A DNA stretch of 64,000 nt from CAWCUZ01 sp963798795 (GTDB taxonomy: Bacteria; Acidobacteriota; Vicinamibacteria; Vicinamibacterales; SCN-69-37), in assembly GCA_963798795.1 (NCBI GenBank), contig CAWCUZ010000001.1, forward strand, positions 186,001-250,000, in the 5' to 3' direction. The notes below the pieces were generated by a model that ran no database searches, had not been told where the DNA came from, and worked only from the letters and a program-made list of their open reading frames with translations. The position numbers and the translations under genes are program-made. Every line of letters begins with the position of its first letter. The stretch's first letter is position 1. Positions 45,800 to 54,289 of the stretch are shown one piece after another.

Positions 45800-46446
45800 G
45801 ACGTCTGCAACAGGCGCCGGAGGTTCCCCAGCGCATGGAAGAAATTCGCCTTGACCGCGCCGACCGAGCTGCCGAGCACGCGCGCGATTTCCTCGTGACT
45901 GAGCCCCTGATAGACGCGCAGCACGAGCGTGGCGCGCTGCTTGGGCGCGAGCCGCTCGATGGCCGCCCGCACCACGGCGGACTGCTCTCCCCGGACCAGC
46001 CGCTGCAGCGGATTGTCGGCGCTGGTGTCGATGCGCGGCGCGGCGTCGAGCGGTTCCGTCTCCGGTCGCTTCACCGCCAGCCGGTTCAGACACGCGTTGA
46101 CCGCCACGCGGTACAGCCAGGTGCCGAGCGCCGACTGTCCCTTGAACTTCGGCAATCCCTTGAACGCCCGGATGAACGTTTCCTGCGCCAGGTCCGAGGC
46201 GTCCTCGTGGTTGCCGAAAAACCGGTGGCAGACCTGATACACCGTGCGTTGATGGCGCGCCATGATCTCGTCGAACGCCTCGCGGCGCCCCGCGCGGAAT
46301 GCCGCCACGAGCGCACGGTCGTCGGCGTCGGCCAGCTCCGCCGCCGGCACCACGGCGTCCTCAGGTGGACGATCCCGTCGCGTCATCCTGACGTCCCACG
46401 GTGAATCCCAGCCGATGGCCGGCGCGGCATTCGGTCCCAGGCGCAT
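45796..46446 (-). CDS. ECF RNA polymerase sigma factor
   Basis: 216 residues from ATG 46446 (GGAG six bases upstream); ATG 46386 is an alternative giving 196. Sigma-2 region: LVAAFRAGRREAFDEIMARH, FFGNHEDASDLAQETFIRAF and SALGTWLYRVAVNACLNRL. Sigma-4: LAPKQRATLVLRVYQGLSHE and EIARVLGSSVGAVKANFFHA. It heads an operon with its anti-sigma factor and a Spy-like protein, pointing to an envelope-stress response. Divergent from lexA; the 250-base gap carries the lexA promoter. Confidence 0.92.
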   Translation of the reverse strand: MRLGPNAAPAIGWDSPWDVRMTRRDRPPEDAVVPAAELADADDRALVAAFRAGRREAFDEIMARHQRTVYQVCHRFFGNHEDASDLAQETFIRAFKGLPKFKGQSALGTWLYRVAVNACLNRLAVKRPETEPLDAAPRIDTSADNPLQRLVRGEQSAVVRAAIERLAPKQRATLVLRVYQGLSHEEIARVLGSSVGAVKANFFHALGNLRRLLQTS

Positions 46447-46566
46447 CGCTCGCTCCGCGTCGCCGAATGGCGGGCGGCACTGCCCGCCGTTCGATCGCTT
46501 GTTGACTTAGACCGATGCACGGCAGCCGTCGTTACACGCGGGATGGCGGGGGGAGAAAAAACGGCG

Positions 46567-46595
46567 TTGACTTTCGCTTTTTGTTTGCGTATAGT
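46567..46595 (+). promoter_or_regulatory. Sigma-70-type promoter of lexA
   Basis: TTGACT (46567-46572), a 17-base spacer and TATAGT (46590-46595), the best consensus promoter in the window, about 100 bases before the lexA start. I see no recognisable SOS box (neither CTG-N10-CAG nor GAAC-N4-GTTC) overlapping it. Confidence 0.75.
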
Positions 46596-46696
46596 CGCGC
46601 CGATTCTATTTCGCTTCTGGCCAATGGAGCCCCATGGAGATACCCGGACCAAGGGAGACACCGGAGCAAGGGAGACACGGAGATGGAGACGCCCGA

Positions 46697-47302
46697 GTGC
46701 AGCCTCTGACCAAGCGCCAACGCGAGATTCTGGACTACCTCCAGGAGTTCATCCAGCAGCACGGCTACGCTCCGAGCCTGGAGGAAATCGGCCGCCGGTT
46801 CAGTCTGTCGTCCCTGGCGACCGTGCACAAGCATCTCACCAACCTGCAGGACAAAGGGGTGATTCGGCGCTCCTGGAACCGCAGCCGGTCCGTCGAGCTG
46901 GTGTCCACGCGGGTGGGGCATCGCGCGATCGACGTGCCGATGCTCGGCTATGTGGCCGCGGGCGCGCCGATTGAGGCAGTGGCGACCAGCGAGACGATTG
47001 CCGTTCCGGAGGACCTCGTCGGCCGCAAAGAGACGTACGTGCTGCGCGTGCGCGGTGACTCGATGATCGACGAGCAGATCCGGCATGGCGACTTCGTGAT
47101 CGTGGAGGACCGCAAGACGGCGGAAAACGGGGAAATGGTCATCGCGCTCGTGGGGGGCGCGGACGTGACGCTGAAGAAGTTCTATCGCGAGAACGGCCGC
47201 ATCCGGCTGCAGCCGGCCAATCCGGCGATGCAGCCCCTGTTCATCGATCCGTCCCAGGTACAGATTCAGGGCGTCGTCGTAGGAGTCATGCGAAAATACT
47301 GA
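46697..47302 (+). CDS. lexA: SOS repressor LexA
   Basis: 201 residues from GTG 46697, which has GGAG eight bases upstream and sits right before the conserved start QPLTKRQREILDYLQEF. Winged helix APSLEEIGRRFSLSSLATVH; self-cleavage site Ala88-Gly89 in YVAAGAPIE; catalytic Ser122 in RVRGDSMIDEQI and Lys160 in DVTLKKFYRENG. It represses DNA-damage genes and cuts itself when RecA is active. It is followed by a DUF3467 gene 9 bases after its stop. Confidence 0.95.
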   Translation: MQPLTKRQREILDYLQEFIQQHGYAPSLEEIGRRFSLSSLATVHKHLTNLQDKGVIRRSWNRSRSVELVSTRVGHRAIDVPMLGYVAAGAPIEAVATSETIAVPEDLVGRKETYVLRVRGDSMIDEQIRHGDFVIVEDRKTAENGEMVIALVGGADVTLKKFYRENGRIRLQPANPAMQPLFIDPSQVQIQGVVVGVMRKY

Positions 47303-47311
47303 CCTGCCTCT

Positions 47312-47653
47312 ATGACGAAGCAAATCAACTTCACGATCGTCCCCGACGAGCCGGGCGATCCGGAGCACGGGCGCCGGGTGTACGCGAATTTCTGCGCCGT
47401 GGCTCACACGCCGTTCGACATCACGCTGACGCTGTGCGACGTGCGCCCGCTTTCGGACAGGGATATTCAGCAGGCCGAGTCGACTCAGACGGTGCGTGCG
47501 CCGATCGTGGGACGCGTCGCGCTGCCGTTCGGGATCGTGCCCGGGCTGATCTCGGCGCTGCAGGAACAACTACGCGCGTTCCAGGAGTCGCAGGCGCAGG
47601 CGGCACCGGGCGCGCCCGACCCGTCGAGCTGGCCCAAGGGCCCGCTCCACTGA
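47312..47653 (+). CDS. DUF3467 family protein
   Basis: 113 residues. The pattern RRVYANFCAVAHTPFDITLT and IVGRVALPFGIVPGLISALQ matches the DUF3467 family of small proteins with unknown function. It begins nine bases after the lexA stop and precedes nth, so it may share the lexA transcript. The C-terminal tail is Gln/Ala/Pro-rich. Confidence 0.8.
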   Translation: MTKQINFTIVPDEPGDPEHGRRVYANFCAVAHTPFDITLTLCDVRPLSDRDIQQAESTQTVRAPIVGRVALPFGIVPGLISALQEQLRAFQESQAQAAPGAPDPSSWPKGPLH

Positions 47654-47660
47654 TTGGGTC

Positions 47661-48389
47661 TTGGCGCCCGCCCGTTCCCGATCGGCGCGCCGGCCCGCCC
47701 GCGCGGCCTCGCGTCCGGCGCGTCGCCGCGGGCCGGCACGGACTGCGTCCGGCCCGGCGCGCATCATCTTCGATCGGCTCGAGTCGCAGCACCCGGGCGC
47801 CACGACTGAGCTGCACTTCCGGAACGCGTACGAACTGCTGGTCGCGACCATTCTGTCGGCCCAGTGCACGGACGAACGGGTCAACGCCGTCACACCTGCC
47901 CTCTTCGCGCGCTACCCCGACCCGGCCGCGCTGGCGGGCGTCGAACCGCAGCGGCTCGAGCCGCAGATCCGGTCGACTGGTTTCTTTCGCGCCAAATCGC
48001 GCAGCCTCATCGGCATGGCGCGCGCGCTCGTGGAGCGGCATCACGGACAGGTGCCGGCCCAGATGCCGGCGCTGGTCGAACTGCCGGGCGTCGGGCGCAA
48101 GACCGCCAACGTCGTGCTCGGCCACGCGCTCGGGGTGCCGGGCCTGCCGGTCAATCGACACGTCCTGCGGGTCGCGAACCGCATCGGGCTCGTGCACTCG
48201 GACGATCCCGAGGTGGTCGAATCGGAGCTGTGCGCGCTGCTGCCGGCGTCGGAGTGGACGCTCGCGTCGGACACGCTCATCCTGCACGGGCGCCGGATCT
48301 GCCGGCCCAAGCCGCTTTGCGATCGGTGCCGCGTGCGCGCGTCTTGCGACTACTTCAAACGGCTCGGAGCCACCCGGACGCGGTCATGA
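47661..48389 (+). CDS. nth: Endonuclease III (DNA glycosylase/AP lyase) with Asp-to-Asn change
   Basis: 242 residues from TTG 47661, with an Arg/Ala-rich N-terminal extension of about 30. Removes oxidised pyrimidines. LLVATILSAQCTDERVN and the helix-hairpin-helix LPGVGRKTANVVLGHAL keep the catalytic lysine. The second catalytic residue, Asp in VDTH/VDRH of typical Nth, reads Asn165 (PVNRHVLRVANRIG). The [4Fe-4S] ligands are present with C-x5-C-x2-C-x5-C spacing (CRPKPLCDRCRVRASC), one residue shorter than in E. coli. The stop overlaps the next ATG (ATGA). Confidence 0.9.
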   Translation: MAPARSRSARRPARAASRPARRRGPARTASGPARIIFDRLESQHPGATTELHFRNAYELLVATILSAQCTDERVNAVTPALFARYPDPAALAGVEPQRLEPQIRSTGFFRAKSRSLIGMARALVERHHGQVPAQMPALVELPGVGRKTANVVLGHALGVPGLPVNRHVLRVANRIGLVHSDDPEVVESELCALLPASEWTLASDTLILHGRRICRPKPLCDRCRVRASCDYFKRLGATRTRS

Positions 48390-48796
48390 CCCGCCGCCAG
48401 TTCCAGCGGCTGGTCGACGAGGCGCTGGAGTCCATCCCGCAGCAGTTCCGGGATGCGATGCAGAACATCGCGGTCGTCATCGAAGATGAACCGACCGAGG
48501 ACGACCTGGACGAGGCGGGTATCGAACCGCCGGACACGCTGCTCGGGCTGTACCAGGGCACGCCGCTGACGGAACGGGACTGGGCGCACGGAAACAGCCT
48601 GCCCGACAAGGTCACGCTGTTTCAGCGGCCCATCGAAGACAGCAGCCATCACATCGACGACGTGATCGTGTGCATCGGCGAGACGCTGATCCACGAGATC
48701 GGGCACTACTTCGGCCTGTCGGAGGACGAAATCCAGGAGATCGAGGACACGTACTGGCACGCGCAGACGTCTCCCGACGGGCCGGAGGACGACTGA
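48386..48796 (+). CDS. Small zinc metallopeptidase (MMP/zincin_1 family)
   Basis: 136 residues. Zincin motif HEIGHYFGLSEDEIQEIE (His103, His107), after an acidic N-terminal region (VVIEDEPTEDDLDEAGIEPP) and LLGLYQGTPLTERD, all typical of the small possible-zinc-metallopeptidase family often found near DNA-repair or cell-envelope genes. It overlaps nth by four bases and the next gene by one base. Substrate unknown. Confidence 0.88.
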   Translation: MTRRQFQRLVDEALESIPQQFRDAMQNIAVVIEDEPTEDDLDEAGIEPPDTLLGLYQGTPLTERDWAHGNSLPDKVTLFQRPIEDSSHHIDDVIVCIGETLIHEIGHYFGLSEDEIQEIEDTYWHAQTSPDGPEDD

Positions 48797-51555
48797 TGGC
48801 CACCAGAGCGCGGGAGGGGCGCGGCATCCGGCCGACTCTTCTGCTGTGGACGGCCGTCACCGCGCCGGTGGCATTCGTCTACTGGCGCACCATGGCGCCG
48901 GGCCTCCTCGCGCGCGGGGACTCGCCGAAATTTCAGTACGTCGGCGCCGTGCTCGGCATTCCGCATCCGCCGGGCTACCCGCTCTACGTCTGCCTGTCGT
49001 GGCTCTTCGCCCACCTGCCCTTCCACACGATCGCCTGGCGCATCAATCTGATGACCATGGTGTTCGGCGTGCTGGCGGCCGGCGCCACGTCGTGGGCCGG
49101 GTGGCGGCTGGGCGCCGGACGGACCAGCGCCGGCCTGGCGGGTCTGGGCCTCGCGTTCGGCCCCGTCTTCTGGGCGCAGGCCACCTCGGCCGAGGTCTAC
49201 ACGCTGGCCGCGTTGTTCCAGGCGGGCGCGATCGGACTGGTCGTCGCGTGGCACCGCACGCGGCGCACGGTCTGGCTCGTCGCGGCCGTCACCGTGTCCG
49301 CGCTGGCGCTCGGTCATCACCCGACGTTCGCGATGATCGTGCCCGCCCTCGCAGCGTTCGTGCTCGTTACCGACTGGCGTGTGCTGACGCGATGGCGCCT
49401 CCTGGCCGTGCTCGGCGGTCTGGTCGTTCTCGGGCTGGCGCAGTACGGCTTCGTGCTGCTCCGGACCGCCCAAGGTGCGCCGTATCTCGAGGCGCACGCC
49501 CGCACGCTCAGCGAATTGATCGGCGTCGTGCGCGGCCAGCAGTTCCGCAACAGTCTCTTTGCGTTTTCCTGGACGGAAATCGCCACCACGCGCGTCCCCC
49601 TCATTGCGCGCCTCGTCGCGGCTGAGCTGTCCTGGCCGGCGCTGGCGCTGGCCGCGGTGGGGCTGGTCCGCCTGGCTGCCTCGAACTGGCGGGCCGCGAT
49701 GCTGCTCGGGACGGCCGCCCTCGCCGTCTTCGCCTTTGCGTGCACGTACGATGTCGAGGACATCGCCGTTTTCGTCATTCCCGTGTTCGTCGTCATGTGG
49801 ATGCTCGCGGCCGTAGGACTGTCGTGGATCGCGTCGCAGGTTCGGCGCCCGGCTGCGCGGGTGGCGCTCGCGGTCGGCGCCACCGCCGCCCTGGCGGTGT
49901 TGCTGGTGGCGCGCTGGTACGCCCAGGAAGACTTGAGTGGAGCGCGGGACGATCCGCGCTACTTCGAGGCGATGTTCGACACAATCCAGACGCCCGCCCT
50001 GATCTTCGCGGGCTCGCACGAGTACGCGTTCGAACACGCCGCGCGCTACGAACAGCTCACGCGGCCCGGGATGGCCGACCGCGTCCGCGTCGCGCGGATC
50101 GGTGACGATCCCGATCCGGCGCTCAATCTGCGCGACAGTCGCGGGACGTACGCGTTCGAGGAGGCGCGGTCCGCGCTCGAAGCGGAGGGCGTCGACATGG
50201 CCGCCGTCGTCCTCGAGGCGAGACTGACCGACCGACTGGCCGAACGGCCACCCCGCGCCGTCATCGCGATCGCGGCCACGCCGCAGGCGGCCGCGGGATT
50301 GAATGCCGACGACCTCGCCTTCCTGCGCCTGGTGGGCGCCGACAGGCTGCCGGCGAACGCCGGCTTCGTCGCCGTCGCCACGAACGGAAGCCTGGTGCGT
50401 TCCGAGAGCGGATCGTCCCCGGCTGTCCGGTGGACGATGGCCTCGGGTCGTCGCGCCGAGATCGCCGCGGAGGTCACCGTCACGGGGGCGGCGATTCGCG
50501 TGAACGGCCATCCGGTCGTGTCCGGACCGGCCGGACTGCTCGCCGCAGCGGTGGACGCCTCCGGGGCCGTGCTCTGGGCGGATACCGTCGCGCGGAATCG
50601 CGGCGTCCGGCCCGTGCTCGACATGGGTCGGATCGGACTCTATCGTGCGGTTGGCGTCGCGCCCTGCCGGACGGCCCGCTCGGGCGACTGGGCGCGCCTC
50701 GATCGAGACGACCTGATCGGGACGCGCGTCAGCGCCTGGTTGAGGCCGGACTTTGACCCTGGCGCGCAGGCCGGCCCGCCGTGGCTGACCGGTTACGTCG
50801 CGGCGTCGACGGAGCCGCCGGTGCCGGCCGGGCTGCCGGCCGACGCCGTGGAGCGATTCGACCTGCGAACGGATGCCGGTCGTGCCCGGCTCGCTGATCG
50901 GCTGCGGGAGGACGGTGTCCCGCTCGACGCCCTGCGGATCGCCGCGGCGGGCGGTTCGACGGCCGTGCCTCGCTTCGTGCTGCGGGCTCAGGAGACCCTC
51001 GGGCCGATTCGCTGGGGGACATCGACGATGTGGCCCCTCGCGGTCCATCCCGAGGTGGCCCTGCTTCGGTTCGACTCGCCCGTGCCGGCCGTGGGACGGA
51101 TGTGCGCGGACGCCGTGCGGGGCGTCGTGCTGTTCGGGGATGCCTCGGAAACGATGGTCGAGCTGGTCCGCAGTCGAACCGACGCCCTCGGTGCCGGTTG
51201 GGGCGAATCCGACGGTGACGGTGACCGGCGCCGGCGCCTGATGAGCGACGACCGCGCCAGCGTGCGGTTCACGCTCCGGCAGCCGCTCGCTCTCACCGTC
51301 ACGGTCGACGCAGGCGGCGCAGGCGAGGCACGAGCGCCGCTGACGCTGGAGGTCAACGGCGAGCCGTTCGGTCCGCCGACGCTGGCGCAGCCGGGCTCGC
51401 CTGCGCAGTGGGCCGTGCCCGCCGCCGCGTTCGAATCCGGGTTCAACGAACTGACGATCGCGACCAACCCCGACGGCGAGCGTGCGCCAGCGGCCGAGGC
51501 CGCGGTGCGGGTCGGCGTGCGCGCGCTCACGCTGACCAGGAGGACTGACTCGTGA
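48796..51555 (+). CDS. DUF2723 multi-spanning membrane protein (GT-C glycosyltransferase-like)
   Basis: 919 residues. The N-terminal half has about ten membrane helices with the DUF2723 signature near the start: PGLLARGDSPKFQYVGAVLG and IPHPPGYPLYVCLSWLFAHL, then FWAQATSAEVYTLAALFQAG; acidic residues in these loops recall GT-C (protein mannosyltransferase-like) enzymes. The C-terminal half (about 400-919) is soluble and unrelated to anything I know, with a beta-rich end (ALTVTVDAGGAGEARAPLTL). It starts at TGATG after the metallopeptidase and its stop overlaps rsmA by four bases. Confidence 0.82.
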   Translation: MATRAREGRGIRPTLLLWTAVTAPVAFVYWRTMAPGLLARGDSPKFQYVGAVLGIPHPPGYPLYVCLSWLFAHLPFHTIAWRINLMTMVFGVLAAGATSWAGWRLGAGRTSAGLAGLGLAFGPVFWAQATSAEVYTLAALFQAGAIGLVVAWHRTRRTVWLVAAVTVSALALGHHPTFAMIVPALAAFVLVTDWRVLTRWRLLAVLGGLVVLGLAQYGFVLLRTAQGAPYLEAHARTLSELIGVVRGQQFRNSLFAFSWTEIATTRVPLIARLVAAELSWPALALAAVGLVRLAASNWRAAMLLGTAALAVFAFACTYDVEDIAVFVIPVFVVMWMLAAVGLSWIASQVRRPAARVALAVGATAALAVLLVARWYAQEDLSGARDDPRYFEAMFDTIQTPALIFAGSHEYAFEHAARYEQLTRPGMADRVRVARIGDDPDPALNLRDSRGTYAFEEARSALEAEGVDMAAVVLEARLTDRLAERPPRAVIAIAATPQAAAGLNADDLAFLRLVGADRLPANAGFVAVATNGSLVRSESGSSPAVRWTMASGRRAEIAAEVTVTGAAIRVNGHPVVSGPAGLLAAAVDASGAVLWADTVARNRGVRPVLDMGRIGLYRAVGVAPCRTARSGDWARLDRDDLIGTRVSAWLRPDFDPGAQAGPPWLTGYVAASTEPPVPAGLPADAVERFDLRTDAGRARLADRLREDGVPLDALRIAAAGGSTAVPRFVLRAQETLGPIRWGTSTMWPLAVHPEVALLRFDSPVPAVGRMCADAVRGVVLFGDASETMVELVRSRTDALGAGWGESDGDGDRRRRLMSDDRASVRFTLRQPLALTVTVDAGGAGEARAPLTLEVNGEPFGPPTLAQPGSPAQWAVPAAAFESGFNELTIATNPDGERAPAAEAAVRVGVRALTLTRRTDS

Positions 51556-52441
51556 CCCGGACGTCCGCCAGGCCGTCGCGGCGCCCGGCTCCCCGAACAC
51601 ACCGGCCGCGGCGCCGCTTCGGGCAGCATTTCCTCGCGCCGGCCTGGGCGGATCGCGTGCTGGATCGGATCGCGCCGATGCCCGGTGACGTGTTCCTCGA
51701 GGTCGGTCCTGGCACCGGGGCGCTCACCCTGCCCCTGGCAGCAACCCGTGTTCCCGTGGTCGCCGTCGAGATCGACCGCGATCTGGCGTCGGCGCTGGCG
51801 GGACGCGTCCCGCCGAACGTGACGGTGCTCACCGCGGATTTCCTGTCGCTCGATCCGACGCCGTTTCTGACGGGGCTCGGGCCCCAGCGTCCCGCCCACG
51901 CGGCGACGCACGACGCGCCCGAGCGGCGGTTCCGCGTGGTCGGCAACCTGCCGTACGGCCTCTCGACGCCGATCCTGTTCCGGCTCATCGATCTGTACCG
52001 CCGCGACCGGCTCTTCACGGACGCCACACTCATGCTCCAGCGCGAGGTCGTCGATCGGCTGGTGGCGAAGCCCGGCAGCCGGAACTACGGAGTGCTGACC
52101 ATCTTTGCCAGCGTGCACGCGCGAATCACTCGCCAGCTGGACCTGCCGGCCGGCGCGTTCAGGCCGCCGCCGAAAGTACGGTCGTCGCTCGTTCGATTGA
52201 CCTTCGGCCCTCCCCGGTTCGCCTGGTCGACGAGGCGCTGTTCGAGGCGCTCGTCCGCGCAACGTTCACCCAGCGCCGCAAGACCCTGCGCAACGCCCTC
52301 GCGCGGTTCGACCCGACCGCCCCGGCGGTACTGGCGCTGGCGGGCATCGACGACCGCCGGCGGCCCGAGACGCTGCAACTATCAGAGATTGCACGGCTTG
52401 TGGAGCTGTTTGCTTCAGTCCGCCGCCCGCCCGTGCTATAG
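51552..52441 (+). CDS. rsmA: 16S rRNA dimethyladenosine transferase RsmA, one frameshift
   Basis: About 296 residues. Dimethylates A1518/A1519 of 16S rRNA. GTG 51552 starts a basic extension, then RRFGQHFLAPAWADRVLDR, SAM-binding VFLEVGPGTGALTLPLA and catalytic VVGNLPYGLSTPIL. At about 52212, in TCCCC, one base is missing; the true C-terminal domain continues in the next frame (VRLVDEALFEALVRATFTQR, RKTLRNALARFDPTA, RRPETLQLSEIARLVELF) to TAG 52439-52441. Without this correction the frame would falsely run into RNase J. Confidence 0.93.
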
Positions 52442-52604
52442 TCTCGCCAGTTTTCCCGCCTGTTTTCGGGTCTTCCCAGCGACCCCCAGGCTGGACACGA
52501 GGGGCGGTCGAGCGGCGCGCCCGCGCTGCAGCCCATGTCGCCTTCGCGAGCCGACGGCTCGCCGGAGGGCACGTGTCCGGGTGAGAGGTGAGGTCGCGGA
52601 TTCC

Positions 52605-54279
52605 ATGACGGTATCCGGTGCCCCCGGGGTGCCTGTCGACGTCGTTGCGCTCGGAGGGCTCGGCGAGTTCGGCATGAACATGATGCTCGTCGCCTGCGGC
52701 GATACGGCGCTGCTGATCGACGCCGGCGTCATGTTCCCGGAGCCCGAGTTGTTCGGCGTCGATCTGGTGATCCCGGACCTCTCGGCCCTCGAGCCGTACC
52801 GCGGCCGGATCGCGGCGCTCGTGCTCACGCACGGCCACGAGGACCACATCGGCGCCGTGGCGCATGCGATCCGGTACGTGGACGGTCCGGTGTACGCCAC
52901 GCCGTTCACGCTGGCGCTGGTGCGCCCGAAGCTCGAAGAGCACGGCGTGGACGTGGGCGATCGGCTGATGCCGATCGAGCCGCGCCGGGACATCGAGATC
53001 GGTCCGTTCCGCCTCGAGTTCCTGCGCGTCACCCACAGCATGCCCGACTGCGTGGCGCTCGCGCTGCACACGCCGGCCGGCACGGTCGTCCACACCGGCG
53101 ATTTCAAGATCGACCAGACGCCGCTCGACGGACGCTCCTTCGACCTGCACCGGTTCGCCGAACTCGGGGCGCAGGGTGTGCTGGCGCTCTTCTCCGACAG
53201 CACCAATGCCGACCGGCGCGGGTTCACGGGGTCGGAACGGGACGTCATCGAGGCATTCGAGGAGATCTTCAGCAGCGCGACCGGCCTCATCCTCGTCGCG
53301 GCATTCGCCACGAGCGTCTACCGCATGCAGGTGCTGGTCGACCTGGCGGCCCGGTTCGAGCGCAAGGTCGCGTTCGTAGGGCGCGGCATGCAGCACACCT
53401 CGCAGATTGCCGCGGAGCTGGGCTGTCTCCGCCTCCCTCCCGGCTTGCAGATCCGCGATTCGGACGTCCGCGACTACCCCGCCCGGGACGTGCTCTGTCT
53501 GTGCACCGGCTCGCAGGGCGAGCCGCTGGCCGCGCTCCCCCGGATCGCCATCAACGACCACCGGCACGTGACGGTGTCGGCCGGCGACGTCGTGGTGTTC
53601 TCCGCGCGCGTGATCCCCGGCAACGAAAAGGCCGTCGCGCGGGTGATGAACCACGTCGCCCGGCGCGGCGCCGACGTCATCTCGGAGGAGATGAAGCGGG
53701 TTCACGTCTCGGGCCACGCCAGCGAGGAGGAGCTCAAGCTGCTGCTGGCGCTGGTCAAGCCGCGGTTCTTCGTGCCGATACATGGTGAGTACCGCCACCT
53801 GTCGCGGCACGCGCGGATCGCCGCGCTGGTGTCGCCGGAGACCCGAGTGCTGATGGCCGAAGACGGTGATCTGCTGCGATTTCAAGGAGATACGGCCGCC
53901 GTGGTGGATCGGCTGCCGGCGGGCCGGGTGCTGATCGACGGCACCCGGACGGGCGAGATGGCCGACGAGGTGCTGCGCGACCGGCGGCATCTGGCGGGCG
54001 ATGGGCTGGTCGTGTCCGTGGTGGCCATCAACGGCGTGACCGGTGTGCTCGAGCAGATGCCGGAGCTCATCACCCGGGGCCTGGCCGTCGACGTCCGGCA
54101 CGAGGCGGTGTTGCGCGAGGCGCCCGCTCTGCTCGCCGCGGCGATCGAGAGCGCGTCGCGCGAGGAGCGCACCGATCCGGGGTTGCTGAAGGAGCGCATC
54201 CGCCAGGAGCTGCAGCGGCAGTTCCGGAAGCGCGTCGGGCCGGCGGCCGCTGGTGCTGCCCGTCGTCATGGAAGTCTGA
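52605..54279 (+). CDS. rnj: Ribonuclease J, frameshift at the last residues
   Basis: About 557 residues. Endo/5'-exoribonuclease of mRNA decay and rRNA processing. Metallo-beta-lactamase core LVLTHGHEDHIGAVAHAIRY, VTHSMPDCVALALHTPAG, VVHTGDFKIDQTPLDG and ALFSDSTNADRRGFTGSE; beta-CASP domain FVGRGMQHTSQIAAELG, LCLCTGSQGEPLAAL and VFSARVIPGNEKAVARVMNH; HVSGHASEEELKLLLALVKP. ATG 52605 is the natural start. Near 54238 one extra G shifts the end; restored, it finishes RRPLVLPVVMEV at TGA 54277-54279, as in most relatives. The 163-base leader contains a GCGAGCC/GGCTCGC hairpin and no gene. Confidence 0.94.
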
Positions 54280-54289
54280 GGAGTGGAGC

